Positions 16,385 through 26,898 of a stretch of 64,000 nt of DNA are shown here, in pieces. The DNA is from an uncultured cyanobacterium (GTDB taxonomy: Bacteria > Cyanobacteriota > Cyanobacteriia > Cyanobacteriales > Microcystaceae), in assembly GCA_903887375.1 (NCBI GenBank), contig CAISPN010000034.1, positions 1-64,000 of the forward strand, in the 5' to 3' direction. Made by a program: the position numbers and the translations under genes. Position 1 is the first letter of the stretch; each line of letters begins with the position of its first letter. Below the pieces are notes generated by a model that worked only from the letters and a program-made list of their open reading frames with translations, was not told where the DNA came from and did no database searches.

Positions 16385-17593
16385 ATGGTTAGTTGGTTTT
16401 TAATAGTGGCTTTAGGTTTTGTGGGTAGCTTTGGGCATTGTGTAGGCATGTGTGGTCCTCTGGCTGTGACCTTTTCACTATCTCAAAAGAGAAACTCTCA
16501 GCTATCCCAACAGTTTACATTTCATATTTTGCTCAATTTAGGCAGACTGTTAAGCTATACGCTTGTTGGAGCTGGGATAGGGGCAGTTGGTTCAATTATC
16601 GTAGCTGGAATCGGCAGTGAGCTGCGAGAGTATTTGGTCAAAATTACTGGAATTATCCTGATTTGGATGGGCTTGATCCAGATTAAACCCAAATGGTTAC
16701 CCAAATTTCCCATAATTCATCCATTATTAAAAGATGGGCTCCATCAATCTCTGAGCTCTGCCATGCTCAAGCTCTCTAATAGTTCACACCAGTTGATGCC
16801 ACTATTACTGGGTGTGGTGTGGGGTTTGATACCTTGTGGCTTTTTGTACATAGCACAGATCAAAGCGGCAGAAACTGGTGATATTTTCCATGGCGCACTG
16901 ATCATGTTCGGCTTTGGCTTGGGCACCCTGCCATCAATGCTCGCTGTAGGCATCTGGGGCTCAAGATTGAGTGCTAGTAAACGTAGTCAGCTCTTTCGCT
17001 TCGGTGGCTGGTTGATGATCCTGATGGGTCTGGTCAACCTGCAGCGCAGTGGCAATACAATGAACGACTTGACAGGCTATGGCTCAGTTTTTTGCTTGAT
17101 GTTAGCATTAATTGCCAGGCCCATTAATCGTATAATGCCCGGTCTGTTAGAGTATCGTAGGCTTTTGGGAGTAGGTTCTTTTGTTTTAGCTGTTGCCCAT
17201 ACTCTGCATATGCTGCAACATACCTTTAACTGGAATTTTGACGCTATTGGCTTTATGTTGCCCGAACAACAAGTCTCTATTTTTCTGGGTCTTGCTGCTT
17301 TATTGCTGTTGCTGCCAGCAGCCTGTACCAGTTTTGATCATTTAGCCAAGCGTTTAGGGAAATACTGGCGATATATTCATCTTTTAAGTATTCCAGCTTT
17401 GATTTTTGGTATATTGCATATTGTGCTCATCAATGGGTTTGTGCCGAGCTCTTGGCTTGATAATCTGATGGTCTATGCTATAACTAGTCTGGCTATTTTG
17501 GTATTATTGATTCGTCAACGTTGGTTCTGGAATTTATTGGGAATGGAAAACTATTATGGGTCTATTTTTAAATCATCGACAAATCATCGCTAG
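16385..17593 (+). CDS. TauE/SafE (UreH-like) membrane protein fused to a ferric-reductase-like domain
   Basis: 402 aa, all membrane. The first ~225 residues carry 'GFVGSFGHCVGMCGPL' and 'GVVWGLIPCGFLY', the paired Cys/Gly motifs of the sulfite-exporter/UreH-like family often tied to copper handling or cytochrome oxidase assembly. The C-terminal ~170 residues form a second multi-helix unit with spaced histidines ('AVAHTLHMLQHTFNW', 'RYIHLLSIPALIFGILHIV') like haem-binding ferric reductase-like helices. It overlaps a secreted small protein downstream by 38 nt, so the two probably act together at the membrane. The substrate is unknown. Confidence 0.75.
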   Translation: MVSWFLIVALGFVGSFGHCVGMCGPLAVTFSLSQKRNSQLSQQFTFHILLNLGRLLSYTLVGAGIGAVGSIIVAGIGSELREYLVKITGIILIWMGLIQIKPKWLPKFPIIHPLLKDGLHQSLSSAMLKLSNSSHQLMPLLLGVVWGLIPCGFLYIAQIKAAETGDIFHGALIMFGFGLGTLPSMLAVGIWGSRLSASKRSQLFRFGGWLMILMGLVNLQRSGNTMNDLTGYGSVFCLMLALIARPINRIMPGLLEYRRLLGVGSFVLAVAHTLHMLQHTFNWNFDAIGFMLPEQQVSIFLGLAALLLLLPAACTSFDHLAKRLGKYWRYIHLLSIPALIFGILHIVLINGFVPSSWLDNLMVYAITSLAILVLLIRQRWFWNLLGMENYYGSIFKSSTNHR

Positions 17594-17987
17594 TTTATTG
17601 CTCTGCTCTATGGCATCGGCATCTTTTGCCCATGAGATGGTGGTTTCTGGGGATGTAGCTGCGATGATTCACCTAGATCCACAAGATCATCCTAAAGCCG
17701 GTGTTCCATCACAAATTTGGTTTGCCCTGACTAAAAAAGCAGGAGAACCAATCCCGCTTTCACATTGCCAATGCCATTTAGTAATTTACCCGGTTCCTCG
17801 CCAGAATATTGCACCTTTAACTCCAACATTAAAAGGGTTCAGTACGGAAAAGTACAAAGATATTCCTAGCGCAGTAGTTACTTTTAGCAAAGCGGGACTA
17901 TATAGGCTAGAACTTGTTGGTGAACCAATAAAGGGAGAGAATTTTTCTCGTTTTAAAGTCTCTAGAGAGGTGATGGTGACCAAATAA
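17556..17987 (+). CDS. Secreted hypothetical protein coupled to the TauE/SafE-like gene
   Basis: 143 aa with a signal peptide ending near 'ASASFAHE', leaving a mature protein of about 118 residues. A short 'HCQCH' cluster in the middle could bind a metal. The beta-rich pattern with 'FSKAGLYRLELVG' resembles the Ig-like small domains found in copper-handling (YtkA/FixH-like) periplasmic proteins. The overlap with the upstream membrane gene supports a shared task. The function is an inference. Confidence 0.7.
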   Translation: MGLFLNHRQIIASLLLCSMASASFAHEMVVSGDVAAMIHLDPQDHPKAGVPSQIWFALTKKAGEPIPLSHCQCHLVIYPVPRQNIAPLTPTLKGFSTEKYKDIPSAVVTFSKAGLYRLELVGEPIKGENFSRFKVSREVMVTK

Positions 17988-17993
17988 GCAATA

Positions 17994-18209
17994 CTATTGA
18001 CTCAATTGCCACCAACCAAAGGCCGGTCCAATGAAGCGTATTACAAACCAGGCACTAGCTAGGGTGAAAATACCAATCCAAGCTCCTTGAGTTGTAACCC
18101 TATATGCATCTTTAGCTTGTTTTTCGGTTAGTGGTAACCAAGAAAAGATAGGTTTATCCTGTCCATACTTGTCCCCTAGTACTTCTTTGCGGCGTTTTGC
18201 TTCTCCCAT
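17994..18209 (-). CDS. DUF2839-type small membrane protein
   Basis: 71 aa. It begins 'MGEAKRRKEVLGDKYG', the hallmark N-terminus of cyanobacterial DUF2839 proteins, and continues with a single transmembrane helix (about 43-62). The function is unknown. It is divergent from the DUF1824-like gene with 45 bp between starts. Confidence 0.85.
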   Translation of the reverse strand: MGEAKRRKEVLGDKYGQDKPIFSWLPLTEKQAKDAYRVTTQGAWIGIFTLASAWFVIRFIGPAFGWWQLSQ

Positions 18210-18254
18210 AGTCTTGTTAAAATTCTCTAGTTATCAAAAAATAAATTATATTTT

Positions 18255-18653
18255 ATGAATATAGCAGAATCTTTAGGTGTTTTGAAATCCTATAGCTCTC
18301 GTGAGATTAAATTGCCAGCTAACCTAAATGAAAAAGAAAAATTAATTACTGCTATAGTACGCTTTGCTCAGCTCTCAGATTGGCAGAATCTGGGAATTTG
18401 TAGCGATAACCTAGAAGAAGGAATAAATAGCCTGAGGGAATATCTCAAAGCTCTTAATTATCCTAGTGAACAAATAATAACCTATGAGCATGAGCCCATT
18501 AAAGCCAGTTACATCAAATACAATACTCAAAAAATGTCCCATCTAATTGAACCCTATTGGGGGGAATATAGAGGAGTTTTGATTTCCTATCAGAGTGAAA
18601 ATCCTCAAATTGAAGGAACTTTTGGTTATTTTCCTCTGAATCTATTTAGTTAA
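18255..18653 (+). CDS. DUF1824-like cyanobacterial protein
   Basis: 132-aa soluble protein. '[10 protein letters not shown]', '[25 protein letters not shown]' near the C-terminus matches the cyanobacteria-specific DUF1824 pattern as I recall it. No catalytic motif. It precedes pyrD by 2 nt and is probably cotranscribed with it. Confidence 0.65.
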   Translation: MNIAESLGVLKSYSSREIKLPANLNEKEKLITAIVRFAQLSDWQNLGICSDNLEEGINSLREYLKALNYPSEQIITYEHEPIKASYIKYNTQKMSHLIEPYWGEYRGVLISYQSENPQIEGTFGYFPLNLFS

Positions 18654-18655
18654 TC

Positions 18656-19798
18656 ATGATTATAAACTTAGTCAAACCTTTCTATCCACTAGCACTATTT
18701 TGGGCCAAGCAGCAACCTGAATGGTTTCACAAAAAATTGATACAGAGTTTAGGGTATATAGAAACTTCACGCGCTTCATCTTGGTCTCAAAAATTGATCC
18801 ACAGCTTGGAGAACTCCTTTTGCCTAGAGGATCAAAGGCTGGGGCAAAGCATTTGGAATCTGAATTTTCCCAATCCCTTTGGACTAGCTGCAGGGTTTGA
18901 TAAAGATGCTCAAGGAGCTGGAATATGGTCTAGTTTTGGTTTTGGCTTTGCTGAAGTTGGCGCAGTTACCCAACATCCACAGCCTGGAAATCCAACACCT
19001 AGACTTTTTCGTCTGTCTCAAGATAGAGCCATTTTGAATCGTCTTGGGGCCAATAACTTAGGCTCTTTAGTGATGTCTGAACAACTTGAACAGACTTGGC
19101 AAAGAAAAGCGCGCTCTATTCCAATTGGGGTTAATCTTTGTAAGTCTAAAATCACCCCTTTAGAAGATGCGGCCAAAGACTACCTTTTTAGTTTTGAAAA
19201 TTTGCGCAACTGGGCAGACTATTTTGTCATCAATGTTAGCTCTCCTAATACTCCAGGGCTACGTTCACTCCAAGGGGCAGAGCAACTAGAACCTATTCTA
19301 GATACCCTTCAATCTGCAAATGAAAATTCTCAACCAATTCTCATTAAAATCTCACCAGATCTGGATTTTGAAGCTATTGAGAGTATTTTAAATTTAGCTA
19401 AAAGCTATCAAATTGCCGGCATCGTTGCAACTAACACCACTATAGGGCGCAGTGGTTTAAAAACAACCACCTTACCAGAAACCGGCAAACCAATCAGCCA
19501 AGAAAGTGGGGGAATTAGTGGAGCGCCTCTTGCTAGACGATCTACTGAGGTGATCCGTTTTATATATCAATCTACCAAGGGAGAGTTACCTATAATAGGG
19601 GTAGGTGGAATCTTCACAGCAGAAGATGCCTGGGAAAAAATCCAAGCAGGCGCATCATTACTACAGGTCTACACTGGCTGGATCTATCAAGGTCCCTGGT
19701 TGGTTCCCCAAGTTCTAGGCGGTTTGCTCAATATTTTAGAAAAATCAGGTTATGCTAATTTATCTGCGGCAGTTGGAAAGCAACACAATCTTTCCTAG
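18656..19798 (+). CDS. pyrD: Dihydroorotate dehydrogenase (quinone), class 2
   Basis: Oxidises dihydroorotate to orotate in pyrimidine synthesis and passes electrons to quinone. 380 aa, class 2 length, with the N-terminal membrane-associating helix segment. '[15 protein letters not shown]' is the FMN/substrate region. '[15 protein letters not shown]' holds the catalytic Ser of class 2 enzymes. '[19 protein letters not shown]' is the FMN phosphate site. Confidence 0.95.
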   Translation: MIINLVKPFYPLALFWAKQQPEWFHKKLIQSLGYIETSRASSWSQKLIHSLENSFCLEDQRLGQSIWNLNFPNPFGLAAGFDKDAQGAGIWSSFGFGFAEVGAVTQHPQPGNPTPRLFRLSQDRAILNRLGANNLGSLVMSEQLEQTWQRKARSIPIGVNLCKSKITPLEDAAKDYLFSFENLRNWADYFVINVSSPNTPGLRSLQGAEQLEPILDTLQSANENSQPILIKISPDLDFEAIESILNLAKSYQIAGIVATNTTIGRSGLKTTTLPETGKPISQESGGISGAPLARRSTEVIRFIYQSTKGELPIIGVGGIFTAEDAWEKIQAGASLLQVYTGWIYQGPWLVPQVLGGLLNILEKSGYANLSAAVGKQHNLS

Positions 19799-19821
19799 AA
19801 TATCAAACTAAAGGAAAAAAT

Positions 19822-20319
19822 ATGTTTAAGCAGCGCAGCAATCTTCCTTTGATAATTTTCTACGTTTTATCTATTAGCGGCGTAGTATTTCTTTTTAATA
19901 TAGTCACAGGGTATGCTCAGAAAAACCTGAAAGTGCCTTCTAAACTGGGAAGTACCTATGATATTGATAGTCAAGCACTAAGCCAATGCCTCACAGAAAG
20001 CAAATTATTGCTCAAAATCAAACAATCAGGTCTTTATCTCAATGCTTATTTGATACCTAGCTCTTTGGAGAAGAATTTTTCAACCGATGAAACTCGCCCA
20101 AATTTATCTGGTCACTTTAACCAATCTATAGTGAGCCTTAAAGGACATTCAAGTCTTTTTAAGAACTGCCCAGGCGCTGATCCTCACGGGAAGATTAGTA
20201 TTAATGCTAACACTGAGCAAAAACAACTCAAGGGCGTCTTAGCTTCCGGTAATATAAGTTTGCCATTTACCAGCCAGTCCAAAAAAACAGAAAAAACTTC
20301 CCCCCAAGCTAATCACTAG
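19822..20319 (+). CDS. Hypothetical exported or membrane-anchored protein
   Basis: 165 aa with one hydrophobic N-terminal helix (about 9-30), probably an uncleaved anchor or signal. The rest is polar and ends in a Ser/Lys/Thr-rich tail. No known domain. An AAGGAA precedes the ATG at suitable distance. It follows pyrD by 23 nt and ends 15 nt before the convergent folE. Confidence 0.6.
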   Translation: MFKQRSNLPLIIFYVLSISGVVFLFNIVTGYAQKNLKVPSKLGSTYDIDSQALSQCLTESKLLLKIKQSGLYLNAYLIPSSLEKNFSTDETRPNLSGHFNQSIVSLKGHSSLFKNCPGADPHGKISINANTEQKQLKGVLASGNISLPFTSQSKKTEKTSPQANH

Positions 20320-20334
20320 GAGGGAATATTAGTT

Positions 20335-21060
20335 CTAGAGAAAATTGGGCCTGTGGCGAAGGAGATTGAGAAATTCTTCCCTGGTTTTTTGTTCTTCTTG
20401 GAATGAACCAACCATTGAGCTTGTGACAGTCCAAGATCCAGGCTTTTGTACTCCACGCATGACCATGCACATGTGAGTGGCTTCCATGACTACAGCTACA
20501 CCTTGAGGTTCTAAAACTTCTTGGATAGCTTCAGCAATTTGTCTGGTTAACCTCTCTTGTACTTGAAGTCTGCGTGAGTACATTTCTACGATCCTGGCAA
20601 CTTTACTCAAGCCGACTACTTTTTGGTTAGGAATATAGGCAACATGCGCTCTTCCCATAAAGGGCAACATGTGATGTTCGCAAAGGCTAAAAAAATCAAT
20701 ATCTCGAACTAGAACCATTTCATTGTGTCCCTCATCAAAGATAGCTCCATTGACGAGTTTTTCCAAAGATTGACTATAGCCTTGGGTCAGAAACTGCATT
20801 GCTTCAGCTACTCTTTTTGGCGTTTTAAGTAATCCTTCTCTTTCTGGATCTTCTCCTACAGATTCCAGAATCACCCTAACTGCCTCACTCATTTTTTGAC
20901 AACTATCTTCAGATGAGGTTTGTTGAATCTTGGCCTCTATTCCATTATGTGTGTCACGGGCAGGTCTACTTAAAATAAGATCAGAAATACTTTTTTTGAT
21001 GCCAATATTTTCTGAATCTGATTCTTTGGAGTTGCCATTTATTGAGTTTGTAAATGTCAT
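20335..21060 (-). CDS. folE: GTP cyclohydrolase I
   Basis: Converts GTP to dihydroneopterin triphosphate for folate and, in cyanobacteria, pteridine synthesis. 241 aa. '[20 protein letters not shown]' contains the zinc-binding Cys and His; '[25 protein letters not shown]' and '[17 protein letters not shown]' complete the active site. The first ~55 residues are a poorly conserved extension. It lies downstream of an SDR gene on the same strand (50 bp), probably an operon. Confidence 0.95.
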   Translation of the reverse strand: MTFTNSINGNSKESDSENIGIKKSISDLILSRPARDTHNGIEAKIQQTSSEDSCQKMSEAVRVILESVGEDPEREGLLKTPKRVAEAMQFLTQGYSQSLEKLVNGAIFDEGHNEMVLVRDIDFFSLCEHHMLPFMGRAHVAYIPNQKVVGLSKVARIVEMYSRRLQVQERLTRQIAEAIQEVLEPQGVAVVMEATHMCMVMRGVQKPGSWTVTSSMVGSFQEEQKTREEFLNLLRHRPNFL

Positions 21061-21110
21061 GTTTCTGGCCTTGTTAATGATTGTATTATTGGGTTAGTGT
21101 TTAATGTGAA

Positions 21111-21833
21111 CTAAAGTGCGCCAGCACTAGGAGTAATGATCATCTCCTGAATCACCGCTTCTGGAGGTAATAGAGCTGCTTGGAGGATAGCGTGCGCTAC
21201 GGTATCAGTCGAAAGCATTACTGTAGTATCAAAATTGGTATCAACAGTATTCCAAAGTGGTGTATTGACAGCCCCTGGGCTAATCACCATAACTCTGATG
21301 CCGTTACTTTTCTCTTCTAAAGACAAGACTTCTGAAAATTTCACCAAGCCTGCTTTACTAACGCAGTAAGCTCCCCAGTCGGTAAATGCATTATGAGCAG
21401 CAATTGAGGCAACATTAATGATAGTCCCTTTCTTTTGCTCTCTCATTTTAGGCAGAACACCTTGAACTGTCTGAAAAACACTGGTTAGGTTGAGATCTAT
21501 AGTTTTTCTCCAATCAGATAGAGAGGTTTGGGCCAAACTAGAAGTACAGGCTACTCCAGCAGCATTTACCAGAATATCTACTCCTTCTATCTGCTCTACT
21601 ATTGAGGAAACTTTTTGGCTTATAACTTCGGTCTGTGCTAAGTCCAAGAAATAAGCATCAGCTTGCCCTCCTTGATTTCTAATCTCTTGGGCAAGAGCCT
21701 CTGTCTTATCGAGCGAACGCCCCAGTAGAACTACTCTAAAACCCGCCAAAGCAAAAACAAATGCAGTAGATCTTCCAATACCACCACTGGCTCCAACAAT
21801 AATAGCGTTTTGGTTACTTTTAGAGAGAGTCAT
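21111..21833 (-). CDS. SDR-family oxidoreductase
   Basis: Short-chain dehydrogenase of about 240 aa. The glycine motif 'GASGGIGRS' binds NAD(P). Catalytic Ser lies in 'NVASIAAHN' and Tyr-x3-Lys in 'YCVSKAGL'. The frame is open to a GTG at 21848, but the ATG at 21833, with an AGG-containing purine stretch upstream, is the likelier start. Next to folE, so a role in pteridine reduction is possible but unproven. Confidence 0.82.
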   Translation of the reverse strand: MTLSKSNQNAIIVGASGGIGRSTAFVFALAGFRVVLLGRSLDKTEALAQEIRNQGGQADAYFLDLAQTEVISQKVSSIVEQIEGVDILVNAAGVACTSSLAQTSLSDWRKTIDLNLTSVFQTVQGVLPKMREQKKGTIINVASIAAHNAFTDWGAYCVSKAGLVKFSEVLSLEEKSNGIRVMVISPGAVNTPLWNTVDTNFDTTVMLSTDTVAHAILQAALLPPEAVIQEMIITPSAGAL

Positions 21834-21925
21834 GGTCTGGTCTTCCACCTCGAGCTTAACCTGAGGATTTTCTGAGTTGAACTTAACATTAAGTTACATT
21901 TACCGACAAATCAAATTATAACATT

Positions 21926-22909
21926 TCAAGCAGATCCTTTTTCTAAAAATGTCCCTATTTGTCGGAACTTTTGATAGCGAAGATCACACCTTTGTTTATG
22001 CCCGAGATGAGTCAATTCCTCTAAGTTCTTAACCAGAGCCTGCTTAAGTAATTCAGCAGCTTGAATGGGCTGGGCATGGGCACATTTAGGAGGCTCTGGT
22101 ACGATTTGATCTATAATACCTAGCTCTTTAAGGTCTTCTGGTGTTATTTTTAGAGCGCCGGCTGCTTGCTGGGATTTTTTAGCATCTTTCCAGAGAATAG
22201 CAGCGCAGGCTTCAGGTGTAGCTACAGTATAAACTGCATGCTCGAGCATCAAAAGTCGATCTCCTACCCCTATACCTAGAGCGCCGCCAGAACCACCTTC
22301 TCCAATAACTGTGCAGATTATCGGCACCTCAAAACGAAACATTTCACGCAGGTTATAGGCAATAGCTTCTCCTTGTCCTAGTTTCTCTCCATCGACTCCG
22401 GCCCAAGCCCCTGGTGTATCAATAAAGGTGATAATGGGCATACCAAATTGATGGGCATGTTCCATCAAACGCCAAGCTTTTCGATAGCCACCGGGTAAGG
22501 GCATGCCAAAATTACGTGCCACATTATCTTTAGTATCGCGACCTTTTTGGTGCCCTAGAATAACGACTGGACGTCCTTCTAGGCGAGCAACTCCACCAAC
22601 TAAAGCTGGATCATCGCTTCCTCCTCGATCTCCATGCAGCTCAAACCAATCATCGAAAATAGTCTGAATATAATCTAGAGTACTAGGACGACGAGGATGA
22701 CGGGCTAATTGCAGACGCTGAAGAGGATTAAGTCTACTAAAAATCTTTCTATGTAATTCATAATAGGTATTTTCCAGTTGACTTACCTCTTTAGAGAGAT
22801 CTACGCTGTCTTCTTCGGCTGATTGCTTCAGTTGTTCTATTCTTGTTTCAATCTCCCAGAGGGGTTTTTCAAATTCTAGTAAGAAAACTCTATTTTCTGT
22901 TTTACTCAT
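21926..22909 (-). CDS. accA: Acetyl-CoA carboxylase carboxyltransferase subunit alpha
   Basis: 327 aa, normal length. Transfers the carboxyl group from biotin to acetyl-CoA with AccD to start fatty acid synthesis. '[12 protein letters not shown]', '[17 protein letters not shown]' and '[32 protein letters not shown]' are family signatures, including the oxyanion-forming glycines. It follows lepA on the same strand after 30 bp. Confidence 0.96.
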   Translation of the reverse strand: MSKTENRVFLLEFEKPLWEIETRIEQLKQSAEEDSVDLSKEVSQLENTYYELHRKIFSRLNPLQRLQLARHPRRPSTLDYIQTIFDDWFELHGDRGGSDDPALVGGVARLEGRPVVILGHQKGRDTKDNVARNFGMPLPGGYRKAWRLMEHAHQFGMPIITFIDTPGAWAGVDGEKLGQGEAIAYNLREMFRFEVPIICTVIGEGGSGGALGIGVGDRLLMLEHAVYTVATPEACAAILWKDAKKSQQAAGALKITPEDLKELGIIDQIVPEPPKCAHAQPIQAAELLKQALVKNLEELTHLGHKQRCDLRYQKFRQIGTFLEKGSA

Positions 22910-22939
22910 ATTTTTTTATGATCTAATCGTTTTTATAAG

Positions 22940-24754
22940 TTATTGTTGTTGTTCAAGTCGTAAAACGGCCATGAAAGCCTCTTGAGGAACATCGACCGTA
23001 CCTATTGATTTCATTCGTTTTTTACCTTTAGCTTGCTTATCAAGTAGTTTTTTCTTCCGAGAAATATCCCCTCCATAACACTTGGCTAGTACATCTTTGC
23101 GAAGAGCTGGGATATGTTCACTGGCAATCACCTTTGCTCCTATGGATGCTTGGATAGGTATCTTGAATTGGTGGCGTGGAATGAGCTCTTTGAGTTTTTC
23201 AGTTAAGGCTCGTCCAACGTTGTAAGCCTTGTCACGATGAACTATCATAGCTAGAGCGTCAACTGGATCACCATTAACTAGTATATCCAGCTTTACTAGT
23301 GGATTTTCTCGATAGCCAATCACATGATATTCCATACTGGCATAGCCACGTGAGCGAGATTTGAGTTGATCGAAAAAGTCAGTAACCACTTCTGCTAGAG
23401 GCAGTTCATAGATCAAGGCTGTGCGGGTCTTGGTGAAAAAGCGCATGTCTTTAAAAATGCCTCTTCTTGATTGACAAAGCTCCATCAAGGAACCTACATA
23501 GGTTTCAGGGGTGATCATTTCTACCTGAATGTAAGGCTCTTCAATTTTCTCTCTTTTTTGAATTGGCGGAAGTTGACTGGGATTATCAATCTCACTGACT
23601 TCTCCATCGATTGTGCTCACTCGGTAAACCACTGAGGGTGCTGTGATAATCAAATCTAGATTATATTCTCTCTCTAGTCGCTCTTGTACTATTTCCATAT
23701 GGAGTAGCCCTAAAAAGCCACATCGAAAACCAAAGCCCATAGCGCTAGAGGTCTCAGGTTCATAGGAAAGTGCTGCATCGTTGAGCTTGAGCTTTTCTAG
23801 AGCTTCTCTGAGATCTTCATAGCGATCTGAATCAATCGGGAAAAGGCCACAAAATACCATTGGTTTGGCTTCTGTATAGCCTGGCAGTGCTTCTGCTGCC
23901 GGTTTAGCTAATAGGGTAATGGTATCCCCAACTCTGGCATCTACCACAGACTTGATAGCCGCTGAGAGATAACCAACTTCGCCTGCATGCAGCTCATCGA
24001 CTGGAATCTGATTTGGAGATAGTACTCCAAGCTCATCTATTTGGTGTTCCTTGCCTGCAATCATCAAGAGGATGCGATCACCTTTTTTTAAACGACCATC
24101 CATTATCCGAAAATAGACAATAACTCCTCGATAAGGATCATAATAGCTATCAAAGATCAAAGCGCGCAGAGGTTTGTCTAAGGTATCTAGAGGTGGTGGT
24201 ACTTGCCGAACTATAGATTCTAAGATTTCTTCAATCCCAATACCTGATTTAGCCGAAGCCTTGATTATATCAGTACAATCTAGTCCTACTATTTCTTCTA
24301 TTTCTTCAGCTACGCGGTCAGGTTCAGCGCTCGGCAGGTCTATTTTGTTGAGAACTGGAATAATTTCAAGGTTATTATCCAGTGCTAGATATACATTAGC
24401 CAAGGTCTGAGCTTCGACCCCCTGAGAGGCATCTACTACCAAAAGAGCACCTTCACAAGCTGCCAGCGAGCGAGATACCTCATAGGAAAAATCAACATGC
24501 CCGGGAGTGTCTATCAGATTTAGCACATAATCATGACCGTCTTTTGCCCTATAGTTCATGCGCGCAGCTTGAAGCTTGATAGTGATACCGCGCTCGCGTT
24601 CTAGGTCCATATTGTCAAGAAACTGCTCTTTCATTTCCCTAGCTTGCACTGTCTTGGTAACCTGTAAAAGACGATCAGCTAAGGTAGATTTGCCATGGTC
24701 AATATGGGCAATTATACAAAAGTTGCGGATACGAGAGACCGGGACCTCAGTCAT
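22940..24754 (-). CDS. lepA: Elongation factor 4 (LepA)
   Basis: 604-aa translational GTPase that back-translocates or remodels stalled ribosomes. G motifs: 'AHIDHGKST', 'DTPGH', 'NKID' and 'SAKSG'. The C-terminal LepA-specific domain ends in Lys-rich text ('[20 protein letters not shown]') typical of the family. Length and start (14 residues before the P-loop) are standard. Confidence 0.97.
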   Translation of the reverse strand: MTEVPVSRIRNFCIIAHIDHGKSTLADRLLQVTKTVQAREMKEQFLDNMDLERERGITIKLQAARMNYRAKDGHDYVLNLIDTPGHVDFSYEVSRSLAACEGALLVVDASQGVEAQTLANVYLALDNNLEIIPVLNKIDLPSAEPDRVAEEIEEIVGLDCTDIIKASAKSGIGIEEILESIVRQVPPPLDTLDKPLRALIFDSYYDPYRGVIVYFRIMDGRLKKGDRILLMIAGKEHQIDELGVLSPNQIPVDELHAGEVGYLSAAIKSVVDARVGDTITLLAKPAAEALPGYTEAKPMVFCGLFPIDSDRYEDLREALEKLKLNDAALSYEPETSSAMGFGFRCGFLGLLHMEIVQERLEREYNLDLIITAPSVVYRVSTIDGEVSEIDNPSQLPPIQKREKIEEPYIQVEMITPETYVGSLMELCQSRRGIFKDMRFFTKTRTALIYELPLAEVVTDFFDQLKSRSRGYASMEYHVIGYRENPLVKLDILVNGDPVDALAMIVHRDKAYNVGRALTEKLKELIPRHQFKIPIQASIGAKVIASEHIPALRKDVLAKCYGGDISRKKKLLDKQAKGKKRMKSIGTVDVPQEAFMAVLRLEQQQ

Positions 24755-24840
24755 AGAATATTAATCACTATAGATAATTCCTATTCTAAGGTCTCTTTAG
24801 TCCATTTGTAGCTGATTTCTAACTTGAGTGATGCTATTAA

Positions 24841-26811
24841 TTAAATACTCTCTCTAAGTTGATCTAGCACATTACGATCTTCTAGCGTTGATGTATCCCC
24901 TACAATCTCTCCACCACTGGCCAAGCCTCGCAGCAATCGGCGCATGATTTTACCGGATCTAGTTTTAGGCAGAGCATCAGTAAAACGAATTTCTCCAGGT
25001 CTGGCAATAGCTCCAATTTCTTCAACAACATGTTGTTTGAGAGATTCAGCTAGTTTATCACTAGGGCTATAGCTACTTTCTAGGGTGATAAAGGCAAAGA
25101 TATCTTCTCCCTTGAGTGAATCAGCTTTGCCGACTACTGCGGCTTCAGCTACAGCAGGGTGAGAAACAAGGGCTGATTCTATTTCCATAGTACCTAGGCG
25201 ATGGCCTGCCACGTTGATTACATCATCTACTCGGCCCATCACCCAAAAATAGCCATCTTCATCTTCTCTAGCACCATCACCAGCAAAGTAAAAATACTGG
25301 CCATCTTTAGGTTGAATATGTTCCCAATAGCTCTTGCGAAAACGCTCTGGATTACCATAAACAGTTCTCATCATTCCAGGCCAAGGATATTTGATCGTGA
25401 GGTAACCACCTTGGTTGGCCAGCAGTCCATTGCCATCTAAATCCACAATCTCAGCTTGAATACCAGGTAGTGGCTGGGTGCAAGATCCAGGTTTAGTAGG
25501 AATCACACTGGGTATCGGAGCAATCATGATTCCACCTGTTTCGGTCTGCCACCAGGTATCTACAATTGGACAGCGCTCACCACCTATAACTCTGTGATAC
25601 CAGATCCAAGCTTCTGGGTTAATGGGTTCACCTACTGTACCAAGTAGACGTAGAGAAGTGAGATTGCGAGAATTGGGATGTTCTTCGCCCATTTTCAGCC
25701 AAGCCCTGATAGCAGTAGGAGCGGTATAGAAAATAGTGACGCCGTATTTTTCAATTACATCCCAGATACAGCCGGGATTAGAGGCTCGGGTGACTCCTTC
25801 ATACATGACGGTAGTGGCACCATTAGATAGCGGTCCATAGACTATATAGCTATGTCCAGTAATCCAGCCAACATCAGCGGTGCACCAATATACATCAGTT
25901 TCTTGTAAGTCAAATACCCATTTGGTGGTCATATGAGAATAGAGATTATAACCACCTGTAGTATGGACAACACCTTTGGGTGTTCCTGTAGTTCCACTGG
26001 TATAGAGAATAAAAAGCATATCCTCACTGTCCATCTCTTGCGCCTGGCATTCGGAACTTACACTTTTTCTCAATTCATGCCACCAATAGTCTCGGCCTTC
26101 TACCATTTCTGTAGGACTGTTACTTCTTTGGACAACTAATACTTTTTCTACTGAGGGTGCGCCATTATCACTAAGGGCTAGGTCAACCTGTGGCTTTAGT
26201 GGTACAACTTTGTCTTTTCGATAGCCACCATCTGCTGTTACTACTATTTTGACTTGGGCATCATTGAGTCTATCTTTGATTGCTTCTCTGCTAAAGCCAC
26301 CAAAAATCACAGTGTGGGCTGCCCCGATTCTGGCACAAGCTAGCATAGCAATAGCAGCTTCAGGAATCATCGGCATATAGATGGCTATGCGATCTCCTTT
26401 GCTAGCGCCCAATTGCTTGAGAGCATTGGCAAATTGACATACTTCTCTATGAAGTTGAGCATAGGTAATCACCCTGGAATCTCCAGGCTCTCCTTCCCAG
26501 ATAATGGCGGCTTTATTTTTGCGCCAAGAGTGCAGATGTCTATCTAGACAGTTGTAAGAAATATTTAATTTGCCACCTACAAACCATTTGGCAATGGGGG
26601 GTTGCCAGTCGAGCACCTTTTCCCATTGCTTAAACCAATGCAACTGGCTCTGGGCAAGATCTGCCCAAAATTTCTCCGGCTCTTCTAAAGATCTCTCTCG
26701 AAGATCTTGATATTCTTGCAGGCTTTTAAAATTGGATTTTTCTATAAATTCAGCAGATGGCTCGAACTTACGAGCTTCTTGTAGGACTGATTCTATATTC
26801 TGGTTGTTCAT
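24841..26811 (-). CDS. acs: Acetyl-CoA synthetase (AMP-forming)
   Basis: 656 aa, full length. Activates acetate via acetyl-AMP to acetyl-CoA. The AMP-binding motif is '[16 protein letters not shown]'. The C-terminal '[11 protein letters not shown]' contains the catalytic Lys that is the usual acetylation control site. '[10 protein letters not shown]' is the adenine/acetate pocket. Acetate reuse is consistent with photosynthetic or mixotrophic life. Confidence 0.96.
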   Translation of the reverse strand: MNNQNIESVLQEARKFEPSAEFIEKSNFKSLQEYQDLRERSLEEPEKFWADLAQSQLHWFKQWEKVLDWQPPIAKWFVGGKLNISYNCLDRHLHSWRKNKAAIIWEGEPGDSRVITYAQLHREVCQFANALKQLGASKGDRIAIYMPMIPEAAIAMLACARIGAAHTVIFGGFSREAIKDRLNDAQVKIVVTADGGYRKDKVVPLKPQVDLALSDNGAPSVEKVLVVQRSNSPTEMVEGRDYWWHELRKSVSSECQAQEMDSEDMLFILYTSGTTGTPKGVVHTTGGYNLYSHMTTKWVFDLQETDVYWCTADVGWITGHSYIVYGPLSNGATTVMYEGVTRASNPGCIWDVIEKYGVTIFYTAPTAIRAWLKMGEEHPNSRNLTSLRLLGTVGEPINPEAWIWYHRVIGGERCPIVDTWWQTETGGIMIAPIPSVIPTKPGSCTQPLPGIQAEIVDLDGNGLLANQGGYLTIKYPWPGMMRTVYGNPERFRKSYWEHIQPKDGQYFYFAGDGAREDEDGYFWVMGRVDDVINVAGHRLGTMEIESALVSHPAVAEAAVVGKADSLKGEDIFAFITLESSYSPSDKLAESLKQHVVEEIGAIARPGEIRFTDALPKTRSGKIMRRLLRGLASGGEIVGDTSTLEDRNVLDQLRESI

Positions 26812-26898
26812 AATTTTTTGGGAGTTATCTTGAAAGATATTATCTCAAACTCTGCTCAAGTATCTATGAAGATCCAGAAAGTATAAGCCTAGCTGATT

